NCBI RefSeq assembly: GCF_001632745.1
Contig: NZ_LQRT01000024.1
Span: forward strand, 62,001 to 126,000
Origin: Aquimarina aggregata
GTDB taxonomy: Bacteria > Bacteroidota > Bacteroidia > Flavobacteriales > Flavobacteriaceae
Reading direction: 5' to 3'
Length of the DNA: 64,000 nucleotides
Shown here: positions 1 to 7,515 of the stretch, piece after piece
Layout: every line of letters starts with the position of its first letter
How positions within the stretch are numbered: the stretch's first letter is position 1
Position numbers and translations under genes: made by a program
The notes under the pieces: model-generated
The model's input: only the letters and a program-made list of their open reading frames with translations
Told to the model about the DNA's origin: nothing
Database searches by the model: none

Positions 1-65
1 TTTTCATCGCCCTATTTTTAAGATTTATAATTTTTTGTTTTATTATGAACGACACTTATATATTA

Positions 66-2264
66 TTATTCCATTTCTTCTCTACTTCCTAACAACGTAA
101 AGTCTAAGTGCCTTTTCACGAGATCAGCGTTTTTTACTCTCACAACCACTTCATCTCCTAATTGGTATGTTTTCTTATTGGTTTGCCCAATTACAGCATA
201 TTCATCTTGATCAAAAACATAATGATCATCTGCTATATCTTTAAGTCGAACCATGCCTTCGCATTTATTGCTTAAGATTTCTACATAAATACCCCATTCT
301 GTTACTCCAGAGATCACTCCTATGAAATTTTCATTTTCATGATCTTTCATAAATTTTATCTGCATAAACTTAATAGAATCACGTTCTGCACTAGCAGCTA
401 GATTTTCCATGCTACTACTGTGATTACATTTTTCTTCATATTCTTCTTCTACTACAGATTTTCCTTTATCTAAATAATGTTGTAGCAAACGGTGTGCCAT
501 AACATCAGGATACCTTCTTATTGGTGATGTAAAATGAGAATAATAATCAAAAGCTAAACCATAATGCCCTATGTTATGGGTTGTATATTCTGCTTTACTC
601 ATACTTCGTATAGCTAAAGTATCTACAAGATTTTGTTCTTTTTTACCTTGAACATCTTTTAATAAACCATTAAGTGATTTTGTAGTGGTCTTGCGATCTC
701 TAAGATCTAGCTTATACCCAAATCGACCTATAATGTTTTGTAAGGCTGCTAATTTTTCATCATTAGGTTCATCATGAACTCTATAAATAAATGTTTTTTT
801 AGGGTTCTGTTTTCCTATAAATTCTGCAACTTTTTTATTAGCTAGAAGCATAAACTCTTCGATAAGCTTATTTGCATCTTTAGAAGTCTTAAAAAATACT
901 CCTACAGGTTCGTTATCTTGATTTAAATTAAACTTAACTTCTACCTTGTCAAAAGATATAGCTCCTTCTCCCATTCGTTTTGCACGCATTATTTTAGCTA
1001 ATTCATCTAATTTTAATGTTGCTTCTGCTACTTTAGGATCTGCTTTATATTCTTTTCCTGTTAATGAGATTTCTGCAGGTATGGTATTTTCTTTAGTTTC
1101 TATGATATGCTGTGCTTCTTCATAAGCAAAACGTGCATCAGAATAGGTTACTGTTCTACCAAACCATTGATCTACAATTTCTGCTTTATGATTAAGTTCA
1201 AATACAGCAGAAAATGTATATTTTTCTTCATTTGGTCTTAATGAACAAGCATTATTAGACAAGACTTCAGGCAGCATAGGTACTACTCTATCTACTAAAT
1301 ATACAGAGGTTGCTCTCTCATATGCTTCATCATCCAGAATTGTTCCTGGTTGTAAATAATGGGATACATCTGCAATATGAATCCCTATTTCATAGTTACC
1401 ATTTTCTAATACTTCAAAAGATAACGCATCATCAAAATCCTTAGCATCTTTTGGATCAATTGTAAAGGTGAGTGTTTTTCTCATATCTCTACGTTTCTTG
1501 ATCTCAGACTCTTGGATACTGGTATCTAACGTATTTGCATATTCTTCTACTTCTGCCGGAAATTCATATGGTAAACCATACTGCGCCAAAATTGAATGAA
1601 TTTCTGTATCATGCTCTCCTGGTTTTCCTAAAACACTAACTATTTTACCAAAAGGAGAATCTGCTTTTTCTGGCCAATCTTCGAGTTTAACTAATACTTT
1701 ATCGCCATTTTCTGCTTCTCCAATTTTATTTTTAGGAACAAAAACATCGGTATACATTTTAGGATCCTGCATGTTTACAAATGCATAATTTTTTTGAATC
1801 TCTATAACGCCTACAAACTCCTCTCTTTTACGTGTTATAATTCTAGTAACCTCACCTTCACTTTTTCCTCTTCGTTTTCTGCGATATACATACACTTCTA
1901 CTTCATCTCCATGTAGACCTTTATTTAGATTATTACTAGGGATAAAGATATCATCATCTAGATCCTTTACGATTACATATCCACTACCTTTAGATGTGAT
2001 ATCTAATATACCAGTGTATGTATTTATATTGGGTATTATTTTAAACTTTCCTCTATCTACCTCTTCTATTTGCTTTTTAGCAGCAAGCTGTGCTAATTTT
2101 TTAATAATTTGATTACGACTACTTGCGTCATTAACACCAAATTTTGCAGCTATTTGTTTATAATTAAAAGGGGTATTAGGTTCTGATTTTAATATTTTAA
2201 GTATTCCTTGGGTGATATTCTCTATTTTTGGAGACTTTTTTTTTCTATTTCTCTTTCTTTTCAT
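66..2264 (-). CDS. rnr: Ribonuclease R (RNB-family 3'-5' exoribonuclease)
   Basis: Hydrolytic, processive 3'-5' exoribonuclease that degrades structured RNA in the cytoplasm. The 732-aa protein has the usual order: basic start, winged-helix segment (about 20-75), two cold-shock-like OB folds (about 80-230), the RNB catalytic domain with the Asp-rich motif DPKDAKDFDDALS near residue 275, the segment HYGLAFDYYSHFTSPIRRYPD near 575, and a C-terminal S1 domain (about 645-725). Length and motifs fit complete RNase R. The ATG at 2264 is followed by the typical Lys/Arg-rich N-terminus. It is transcribed away from rpiB, with the possible origin region between them. Identification is secure; substrates in this organism are inferred from the family. 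Confidence 0.96.
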   Translation of the reverse strand: MKRKRNRKKKSPKIENITQGILKILKSEPNTPFNYKQIAAKFGVNDASSRNQIIKKLAQLAAKKQIEEVDRGKFKIIPNINTYTGILDITSKGSGYVIVKDLDDDIFIPSNNLNKGLHGDEVEVYVYRRKRRGKSEGEVTRIITRKREEFVGVIEIQKNYAFVNMQDPKMYTDVFVPKNKIGEAENGDKVLVKLEDWPEKADSPFGKIVSVLGKPGEHDTEIHSILAQYGLPYEFPAEVEEYANTLDTSIQESEIKKRRDMRKTLTFTIDPKDAKDFDDALSFEVLENGNYEIGIHIADVSHYLQPGTILDDEAYERATSVYLVDRVVPMLPEVLSNNACSLRPNEEKYTFSAVFELNHKAEIVDQWFGRTVTYSDARFAYEEAQHIIETKENTIPAEISLTGKEYKADPKVAEATLKLDELAKIMRAKRMGEGAISFDKVEVKFNLNQDNEPVGVFFKTSKDANKLIEEFMLLANKKVAEFIGKQNPKKTFIYRVHDEPNDEKLAALQNIIGRFGYKLDLRDRKTTTKSLNGLLKDVQGKKEQNLVDTLAIRSMSKAEYTTHNIGHYGLAFDYYSHFTSPIRRYPDVMAHRLLQHYLDKGKSVVEEEYEEKCNHSSSMENLAASAERDSIKFMQIKFMKDHENENFIGVISGVTEWGIYVEILSNKCEGMVRLKDIADDHYVFDQDEYAVIGQTNKKTYQLGDEVVVRVKNADLVKRHLDFTLLGSREEME

Positions 2265-2500
2265 TAATATTCATTATATATATGCGTTAAAAGTACAGCT
2301 TATCTTTTAACATTTGTAATTTTAAGTTTAATCTTTTATTAATCCTTTAAAAGTGCCCTTAATTCAGCTGTTCAAAATATAGTATCTGTAAATCAACGTA
2401 TTACATTTATATATTTTATCTAAATCATCATTTATTTCTGATTTTTTGATTAATTTTAAAACACTAGGATATTATTTTGTTTACTAAGTATTTCCCCCTA

Positions 2501-2680
2501 ATGAGTAAAGTCAAAAAAATACATAAGATTATATTTCTATTCGTTCTAATTTTTATCATAGGTGTTTACTCTTTTTCATTGTATATCAATAACACTATAG
2601 ATAAGAAAAAAGAAACTACCTTAGAATCAGAAACTCACAACATTCTCAAACAAGATAAAAAAGCAATACAATTACAGTAA
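2501..2680 (+). CDS. Small single-pass membrane protein, unknown
   Basis: I do not recognise this 59-aa product. It starts with a Lys-rich stretch (MSKVKKIHK), then has one strongly hydrophobic segment of about 20 residues (about 9-28), and ends in a charged, Lys/Glu-rich tail, so a single-pass inner-membrane protein is likely. A TTG 24 bases upstream (2477) would extend it by 8 residues; I prefer the ATG at 2501 because the extension is not basic and the TTG has no clear ribosome binding site. Whether it is expressed is uncertain. It sits alone between rnr and a DUF2007 gene on the same strand as the latter. Confidence 0.4.
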   Translation: MSKVKKIHKIIFLFVLIFIIGVYSFSLYINNTIDKKKETTLESETHNILKQDKKAIQLQ

Positions 2681-2782
2681 ACGTATAGGTCTATTCTATA
2701 TTTTATTCATTCATATTTACGTATTCAATTATTACTACTTATTTTGTATATTTAGATATACTATACCACAGGGAATTATTAG

Positions 2783-3022
2783 ATGAAAGACTTTGTTATT
2801 ATAAAAACGTATACCTATCCGCACGAGTATGCTGTTCTAAAACTTCTTTTAGACAAGGAACGCATTTCTTACTTTTTTGAAAATGAAACCATGATTGGCG
2901 TTTTTCCTTTTTACTCAAACGCACTAGGAGGTATTAATCTAAAAGTACATCAAAAAGACAAAGCAAAGGTACTACAAATTATAGACAATCTAAATACGGA
3001 CTCTCATTTAACAATAGTCTAA
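2783..3022 (+). CDS. DUF2007-domain protein (putative signal-transducing protein)
   Basis: A complete 79-aa protein matching the DUF2007 pattern: an N-terminal beta strand with FVIIKTY, a helix (HEYAVLKLLLDKERI), then FFENE, a Gly-containing segment and a C-terminal helix with KAKVLQIID. Members are small ferredoxin-like folds of unknown role that may bind a ligand or another protein; many are annotated only as signal-transducing by association. It has no signal peptide or membrane segment and so should be cytoplasmic. It is followed by the 566-bp non-coding gap. The family call is fairly sure; the function is not known. Confidence 0.7.
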   Translation: MKDFVIIKTYTYPHEYAVLKLLLDKERISYFFENETMIGVFPFYSNALGGINLKVHQKDKAKVLQIIDNLNTDSHLTIV

Positions 3023-3588
3023 ACTTTTATTTCAATTTTATTTCACGATTTAAAACAGTTGTCAACACATATTATATATATATCTTTTTTCTTTTAAAAT
3101 TTAAAAAATAAAATAGTGATTATTATATAGTGTGAATAGCGGTATAACTTTTCTAAGTTTTATTAGTTTCTTACGTTAGATTGAATTTTCAGAATGATAT
3201 TAACAGGATATGAATATAGTAAGTACTTGAAAATCTTCTAAAAATGAAATTTAATTAACAACTGTTAATAGCTAATAAACACATATAATCTTTAATATTT
3301 TTACGGTAAAACCGTAGTTCATAACATTAAATTAATGTTTAAAAACTTATCCAAAAAAACATGAGTTATAATTTTGATATATGGTTATGATGCTTGTATT
3401 CTAATAAAAATGATAACGACCAAATAAACTTTCTGAATTTTAAGAACTATTTATCCACACGCAATGTTAACAGAGGATAGGGACTTATTAACATTGGGGT
3501 AACATTAAGGTAAAATATTGATTTTTTGGAGGTTAGTATTTCTGAGATTGAAGTATCTTTGTTGAAACAATAAAAACGTATTCAAAAA
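3023..3588. other. Long AT-rich non-coding gap with DnaA-box motifs (candidate replication origin)
   Basis: No credible gene is visible in this 566-bp gap. It holds an exact DnaA-box consensus TTATCCACA at 3451-3459, a one-mismatch box TTATCCAAA at 3347-3355, a one-mismatch reverse box TGTGAATAG at 3131-3139, an alternating TA tract near 3071-3084, and two inverted copies of AACAGTTGT (about 3054 and 3259). The major genes on either side point outward (rnr left, rpiB right). These are features of bacterial origins, but dnaA is not in the window, and a few boxes can occur by chance in AT-rich DNA. It remains a candidate only. Confidence 0.35.
3554..3561 (+). promoter_or_regulatory. -7 promoter element (TATCTTTG) for the rpiB operon
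   Basis: TATCTTTG fits the Bacteroidota -7 consensus TAnnTTTG and lies 27 bases upstream of the rpiB ATG. The nearest TTG for a -33 element is at 3526-3528, 25 bases upstream of the -7 element, which is longer than the usual 17-23, so the -33 match is weak. It would drive rpiB and the closely spaced genes after it. Confidence 0.5.
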
Positions 3589-4023
3589 ATGAAAATCGCC
3601 ATTGGAAATGATCACGCCGGCACGGCATATAAGTTCGGTATTACTGAATATCTAAAATCTCAAGGGATTGAAGTTAATAATTATGGTACTAATGAAGATA
3701 GTAGTGTAGATTATCCAGATTTTGTTCATCCAGTTGCAAAAGATGTAGATGGTGAAGCAGTAGATTTTGGTATTTTAATTTGCGGTAGTGGAAATGGAGT
3801 ATGCATGACAGCAAATAAATACAAAAATGTTAGAGCTGGATTATGTTGGACCAAAGAAATTACAGAATTAACAAGACAACATAATAATGCAAATATTATT
3901 TGTATTCCAGCTAGATTTACATCTCAACCCCAGGCATTAGAAATGGTAAAAACTTTTCTTGCTACAAGTTTTGAAGGAGGTAGACATCAAAATAGAGTAG
4001 ATAAAATATCGATGTGCGTATAA
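3589..4023 (+). CDS. rpiB: Ribose-5-phosphate isomerase B
   Basis: Interconverts ribose 5-phosphate and ribulose 5-phosphate in the non-oxidative pentose phosphate pathway. The 144-aa protein has the RpiB/LacAB fold signature: the N-terminal IAIGNDHAG, the conserved VDYPDF around residue 45, and the motif GILICGSGNGVCMTANK (about 64-80) carrying the active-site region; Cys in ICGSGNG is the usual catalytic base position. Length is normal for RpiB (about 140-150). It begins the tight run rpiB-CDF transporter-elaA, with gaps of only 4 bases, so co-transcription is likely from the promoter at about 3554. Confidence 0.95.
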   Translation: MKIAIGNDHAGTAYKFGITEYLKSQGIEVNNYGTNEDSSVDYPDFVHPVAKDVDGEAVDFGILICGSGNGVCMTANKYKNVRAGLCWTKEITELTRQHNNANIICIPARFTSQPQALEMVKTFLATSFEGGRHQNRVDKISMCV

Positions 4024-4027
4024 TTGT

Positions 4028-4939
4028 ATGACAAAAACACACGCTCATAATCATTCTCATCAAAAACGTACTGGGCGTAATTTATTATTTTCAATTGTAT
4101 TAAATATAGTAATTACAGTTGCTCAAGTAATTGGTGGATTGTTATCAGGTAGTTTATCTTTACTATCCGATGCGCTTCATAATTTTAGTGATGTTTTATC
4201 ACTTATCGTAAGTTATTTTGCTAATCGATTGGCAAAGAAAGAGGCATCGATAAAAAGAACTTTTGGATTTAAGAGAGCAGAAATTATGGCAGCATTTATT
4301 AATGCTGCTTCTTTGATTATTATTGCTATTTTTCTTGTTTTTGAAGCTGTAGAGCGATTACAAAACCCACAAGAGATTAGTGTTGGGATTGTGATTATAT
4401 TATCTATCGTAGCTATATTAGGTAATGGTTTAAGTGTTTTACTATTACAAAAAGATAGTAAAGTAAATATGAATATGCGGTCGGCATATGTGCATTTACT
4501 TACAGATTTAATGGCTTCTGTAGCTGTTTTGTTAGGAGGTTTATTAATGCGATTTTATGAATTATTCTGGATAGATAGTGTATTAACTTTTGCTATTGCT
4601 GTTTATTTAATAATAGTAGGTTATGACCTTTTAAGAAAATCGTTTAAAATATTAATGTTGTATACGCCAGATACTATCGAAGTAAAAGAAATTGTAGCTA
4701 CAATTAATGCATTACCCAAAGTAAAAAGTATTCACCATGTACATGTATGGCAATTAAATGAAGAAGAAACACATCTAGAAGCTCATATTGATTTTAGTGC
4801 AGATATTCCTGTTTCTGAATTTGGAGAGATTCTTCATACAATTGAAGCTATAGTACACGAAAAATTTGAGATTAATCATGTTACTTTGCAACCAGAATTT
4901 GATAAAGAAGACAGTAAAGATATTATAGTACAAGACTAG
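4028..4939 (+). CDS. Cation diffusion facilitator family transporter (CzcD/ZitB type)
   Basis: A 303-aa inner-membrane metal exporter exchanging divalent cations, most likely zinc, for protons. The N-terminus is His-rich (MTKTHAHNHSHQK). Six hydrophobic segments lie at about 20-205; the two metal-site signatures are visible as SDALHNFSD (HxxxD, helix II) and HLLTDLMAS (HxxxD, helix V). The C-terminal cytoplasmic domain (about 215-295) contains the usual HHVHVWQLNEEETHLEAHI segment. Length is typical of the CzcD/ZitB group. It starts 4 bases after rpiB and ends 4 bases before elaA. Metal specificity is inferred from the His/Asp quartet and not shown by the sequence alone. Confidence 0.92.
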   Translation: MTKTHAHNHSHQKRTGRNLLFSIVLNIVITVAQVIGGLLSGSLSLLSDALHNFSDVLSLIVSYFANRLAKKEASIKRTFGFKRAEIMAAFINAASLIIIAIFLVFEAVERLQNPQEISVGIVIILSIVAILGNGLSVLLLQKDSKVNMNMRSAYVHLLTDLMASVAVLLGGLLMRFYELFWIDSVLTFAIAVYLIIVGYDLLRKSFKILMLYTPDTIEVKEIVATINALPKVKSIHHVHVWQLNEEETHLEAHIDFSADIPVSEFGEILHTIEAIVHEKFEINHVTLQPEFDKEDSKDIIVQD

Positions 4940-4943
4940 GCTT

Positions 4944-5390
4944 ATGAGTATTAATTTTAGAGTGAAACGGTTTGAAGAAATCGAGGCATTAGAGTTATAC
5001 AAAATTCTGCGCTTACGCGCAGAGGTATTTGTAGTAGAACAAGATTGTGTTTATCAAGATATAGACAATAAAGATCAAAAAGCGCTACATGTTATAGGAT
5101 ATAAAAACGATCAAATTGTGGCTTATACCAGATTATTTAAGGGTGGCGATTATTTTGAAAATGCAAGTATCGGTAGGGTAATCGTATCGCAAAAAGAAAG
5201 ACAATTTGGGTATGGTCATGATCTTATAAAAGCCAGTATTGAAGCTATAGAAAAACACTTTAAAACAACCGAAATTAAAATATCCGCACAAACGTATCTA
5301 AAGAAGTTTTATGAAAGCCATGGGTTCTCGCAAATAGGAGAGGAGTATCTAGAAGATGGTATCCCTCATATTGCGATGGTTAGAATATGA
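4944..5390 (+). CDS. ElaA-type GNAT acetyltransferase
   Basis: A 148-aa GNAT-fold protein close to Escherichia coli ElaA in pattern: LYKILRLRAEVFVVEQDCVYQDID at 18-41 matches the diagnostic ElaA N-terminal block. The acetyl-CoA loop is degenerate but recognisable in VSQKERQFGYGHDLIKAS (Q-x-x-x-G-x-G like), followed by the YLKKFYESHGF motif near the C-terminus. The substrate is unknown for the family. It closes the rpiB-CDF-elaA run; the hairpin unit at 5427-5463 follows immediately. No signal peptide, so cytoplasmic. Confidence 0.85.
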   Translation: MSINFRVKRFEEIEALELYKILRLRAEVFVVEQDCVYQDIDNKDQKALHVIGYKNDQIVAYTRLFKGGDYFENASIGRVIVSQKERQFGYGHDLIKASIEAIEKHFKTTEIKISAQTYLKKFYESHGFSQIGEEYLEDGIPHIAMVRI

Positions 5391-5402
5391 GTTGATTTTA
5401 AT

Positions 5403-5422
5403 TTCGTACTTCATTTTGATAC
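5403..5422. repeat. Direct repeat copy 1, matching the transposase gene start
   Basis: The 20 bases TTCGTACTTCATTTTGATAC recur exactly, in the same orientation, at 6023-6042. The second copy contains the start codon region of the transposase-like gene (read on the minus strand as GTATCAAAATGAAGTACGAA). Thus this copy is a stub of the same gene start attached to its own hairpin, lying beyond the gene's 3' end. Confidence 0.9.
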
Positions 5423-5426
5423 AGAT

Positions 5427-5463
5427 GTACACCCCAAAGGTTTTCAAAACCTTTGGGGTGTAC
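5427..5463. repeat. Perfect hairpin downstream of the RAYT-like gene
   Basis: Two 18-base arms (GTACACCCCAAAGGTTTT and its exact complement) surround a single C at 5445. The core AAGGTTTTCAAAACCTT is close to the core of the hairpin at 6049-6081. It lies between the convergent elaA and transposase-like genes and could also act as a terminator, but its pairing with a matching hairpin and direct repeat at the other end of the gene suggests a REP-like element. Confidence 0.85.
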
Positions 5464-5473
5464 AACAGCTAAA

Positions 5474-6034
5474 TTATTTTAAAGTATACTTAGCTTCAAT
5501 AAAAACCTTTTTTTGAATATGAGCATATTCAAAGTTGGATTTTCCATCAAATGTATCAAGGACATAATCTGTAAAAATACTAGTTTTCTTATTTGATAGA
5601 TATGCATGATATGATGAATGAGGATATCTTCTGAAATCTTTTGTTATTTGATGATGTTCTGCATTTGTATGAATATACAGTACTAAATTCTTAAAATATA
5701 CTTCGTCTGTTATTCGTATTCTAGAAAACTTTCTTTTAAACAAACTTCCTGTTCTGTTGTACATCTTATTAATTGCTTTTGCATACGCATTAAACAGATT
5801 TGAGAAACCTTGAGATATGATTTTGCTTTCTAAATTATGCTTTGTTTTTATCAATAAATGAAAATGATTAGGAAGCAGACAATAACAATGAATGTTAGCA
5901 ATAGGAAGAATATGATTTTTCAATAATTTTAGAAAATAAGTATAGTTTTTTTCTTCAATAAATAAGTTTTCTTTATTGTTTCCTTGATTATAGATATGAT
6001 AATATTGATTAGGCTGTACTACTTCGTACTTCAT
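5474..6034 (-). CDS. Y1_Tnp/RAYT-like REP-associated tyrosine transposase
   Basis: The 186-aa product belongs to the IS200/IS605-like Y1 transposase superfamily, in the REP-associated (RAYT) branch. Visible landmarks: YYHIYNQGNNKENLFIEEKNY at the N-terminus, the HUH motif in LLPNHFHLLIKTK (about 60-72), then GFSNLFNAYAKAINKMYNRTGSLF with the candidate catalytic Tyr residues, followed by KRKFSRIRI and VLYIHTNAEHHQ. RAYTs cut and join single-stranded hairpin DNA; this gene is flanked by two perfect hairpins. I set the start at the ATG at 6034, because the upstream extension to 6067 reads through the hairpin. It looks intact and single-copy here, probably domesticated or REP-mobilising rather than a full insertion sequence. 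Confidence 0.85.
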   Translation of the reverse strand: MKYEVVQPNQYYHIYNQGNNKENLFIEEKNYTYFLKLLKNHILPIANIHCYCLLPNHFHLLIKTKHNLESKIISQGFSNLFNAYAKAINKMYNRTGSLFKRKFSRIRITDEVYFKNLVLYIHTNAEHHQITKDFRRYPHSSYHAYLSNKKTSIFTDYVLDTFDGKSNFEYAHIQKKVFIEAKYTLK

Positions 6035-6042
6035 TTTGATAC
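6023..6042. repeat. Direct repeat copy 2, covering the transposase start codon
   Basis: Exact match to 5403-5422 (TTCGTACTTCATTTTGATAC). It spans the ATG of the transposase-like gene at 6034-6032 on the minus strand and lies six bases from the hairpin at 6049. Hairpin plus this 20-mer therefore form one unit that occurs at both ends of the gene. Confidence 0.9.
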
Positions 6043-6048
6043 GTATTA

Positions 6049-6081
6049 AGACCCCGGGGGTTTTCAAAACCCCCGGGGTCT
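6049..6081. repeat. Perfect GC-rich hairpin upstream of the RAYT-like gene
   Basis: Arms AGACCCCGGGGGTTTT and its exact complement surround a single C at 6065. It is far richer in G and C than its surroundings. It lies just upstream of the transposase start and nine bases from the end of the DUF5689 gene, and shares the inner GGTTTTCAAAACC core with the hairpin at 5427-5463. Confidence 0.88.
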
Positions 6082-6090
6082 GGCAAGCTG

Positions 6091-7494
6091 TTAATTACTT
6101 TTAATTTTAATATTATCAATGTGATATCTGGTTGTAGCCCTTGGATCTCCTCCAACATACTTAAAACCAATTCGCATAGAACCTTCGATACAAGATAGAT
6201 TTATGGGTCCAGCAGGAGAAAAATCTCCAAATGCATTTATAGGACCTCTAGGTATCTGTGCATCAAGAAGTGTCCATGTTGCTGTGTTTATATCATCAGT
6301 AAAGTCATTAGAGACAAAGACTTGTAAAATATTACCATTATCAAAACCAGCTTGTAGATCAAAATTTAATACCTCATCTGTTGTGGTACTCATATCAATT
6401 TCTGGAGATAATAACCAGATTTCATACAAGGGTTCTTTTGATCTAAATCCGGTGATTTGTACATATTCGTTTTCACTAAATGTTGCAATATCATAATCCA
6501 AATCACCTTTTGTTAGATTGATATTAATCCATCCTTTTTCTTCAAGATCTTTTATTTTTAAACCTGTAAATTCTTCTTCAAATAAGACGTTTTTTCCTTC
6601 TGTAGCCGATGTACATGTTACTACTTCTGGATCACAACGATTTTCAATATCAAAAACCAACCCATCAGGATCGTTAAGTGCCAAATTGTATGCATTACCA
6701 AGAAAATTTTTGGTTAATATTCCTGTAAAACTTCCTTGTTGATTAGGAAGTGTGAGACCTCTAAAATCAGAAAAAGTACTGGTGCTTAAAATAGTAGTTC
6801 TTCCTGTTTCGCAACTTTCAATAATACGTTCTCCATCAAACTTATCATTGGGTTCTGCTGCAAATGTGAAAGCGTTGTTTTCTTGCACGATATTTTTATT
6901 AAACTGAATATTATTTACTTTGACATAAAGGTTTAAAAGACGATCTGTAAAATTATCTATGGTTGTTTCTAGAGGCGTTATAGCAAAAACTTCAGAAGAG
7001 CGATTAATAACTTCGTTCACCGAAAACGAAGGAATAGCAGCAATAGTATTGCCATCTAAAACACCTAGTGTTGGCACGCCATTTTCTATACCTATAGACA
7101 ATCCATCAAGTTTTATAAATACTTTTCTACCAAACTCATACGAAGTGAATAAAGGCGCATTATCAATTAGTACACGTATGCCAGCTGTTGGATTTACAGC
7201 TGCATTCTGAAGTATCAATTCTTTAAAAAAATTGCCTCCTTTATCACTAGAAACAACATAACCAATACTATAATTATTGGTATCGGTAAAGCTAGCTTTA
7301 GCATTTTCTCCTTCTTTCTCGATTTCTTGTGCTAAAATGCCGAGTAAGGCTTCTAAATCCATGACTGTACCATTAATAATAGGCTCTTCTATAAGTAAAG
7401 GCGGTGTTTTAAAATCTTCTTCGGGTGTGCAACGTATTGCAATAAGTGTAAGGATAAAGATAAACACGATTGGTTTTAAATAGTGTGTAGACAT
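6091..7494 (-). CDS. DUF5689-domain lipoprotein with choice-of-anchor-J-like C-terminus
   Basis: A 467-aa exported protein with an N-terminal signal (MSTHYLKPIVFIFILTLIAIRC); the lipobox-like IAIRC suggests acylation at Cys22 and outer-membrane anchoring. Residues about 40-270 match the DUF5689 pattern (ALLGILAQEI, GYVVSSDKGGNFFKELILQ, AGIRVLID, VFIKLDGLSIG), a beta-rich OB-like module common beside TonB receptors. Residues about 295-467 resemble a choice-of-anchor J / jelly-roll module (FEEEFTGLK, EIWLLSPEIDMS, YHIDNIKI). The TonB-dependent receptor gene starts upstream with a 21-base gap, so the two are probably one operon. A surface ligand-binding partner of the receptor is likely by analogy with SusD-type lipoproteins; the ligand is unknown. 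Confidence 0.82.
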   Translation of the reverse strand: MSTHYLKPIVFIFILTLIAIRCTPEEDFKTPPLLIEEPIINGTVMDLEALLGILAQEIEKEGENAKASFTDTNNYSIGYVVSSDKGGNFFKELILQNAAVNPTAGIRVLIDNAPLFTSYEFGRKVFIKLDGLSIGIENGVPTLGVLDGNTIAAIPSFSVNEVINRSSEVFAITPLETTIDNFTDRLLNLYVKVNNIQFNKNIVQENNAFTFAAEPNDKFDGERIIESCETGRTTILSTSTFSDFRGLTLPNQQGSFTGILTKNFLGNAYNLALNDPDGLVFDIENRCDPEVVTCTSATEGKNVLFEEEFTGLKIKDLEEKGWININLTKGDLDYDIATFSENEYVQITGFRSKEPLYEIWLLSPEIDMSTTTDEVLNFDLQAGFDNGNILQVFVSNDFTDDINTATWTLLDAQIPRGPINAFGDFSPAGPINLSCIEGSMRIGFKYVGGDPRATTRYHIDNIKIKSN

Positions 7495-7515
7495 ATTTTT
7501 GTTTGTGTTAATTGT

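Noticed and set aside
1..7. ATG AAA on the minus strand at the left edge, possible start of the next gene
   Set aside because: Only two codons are visible, too few to support a gene.
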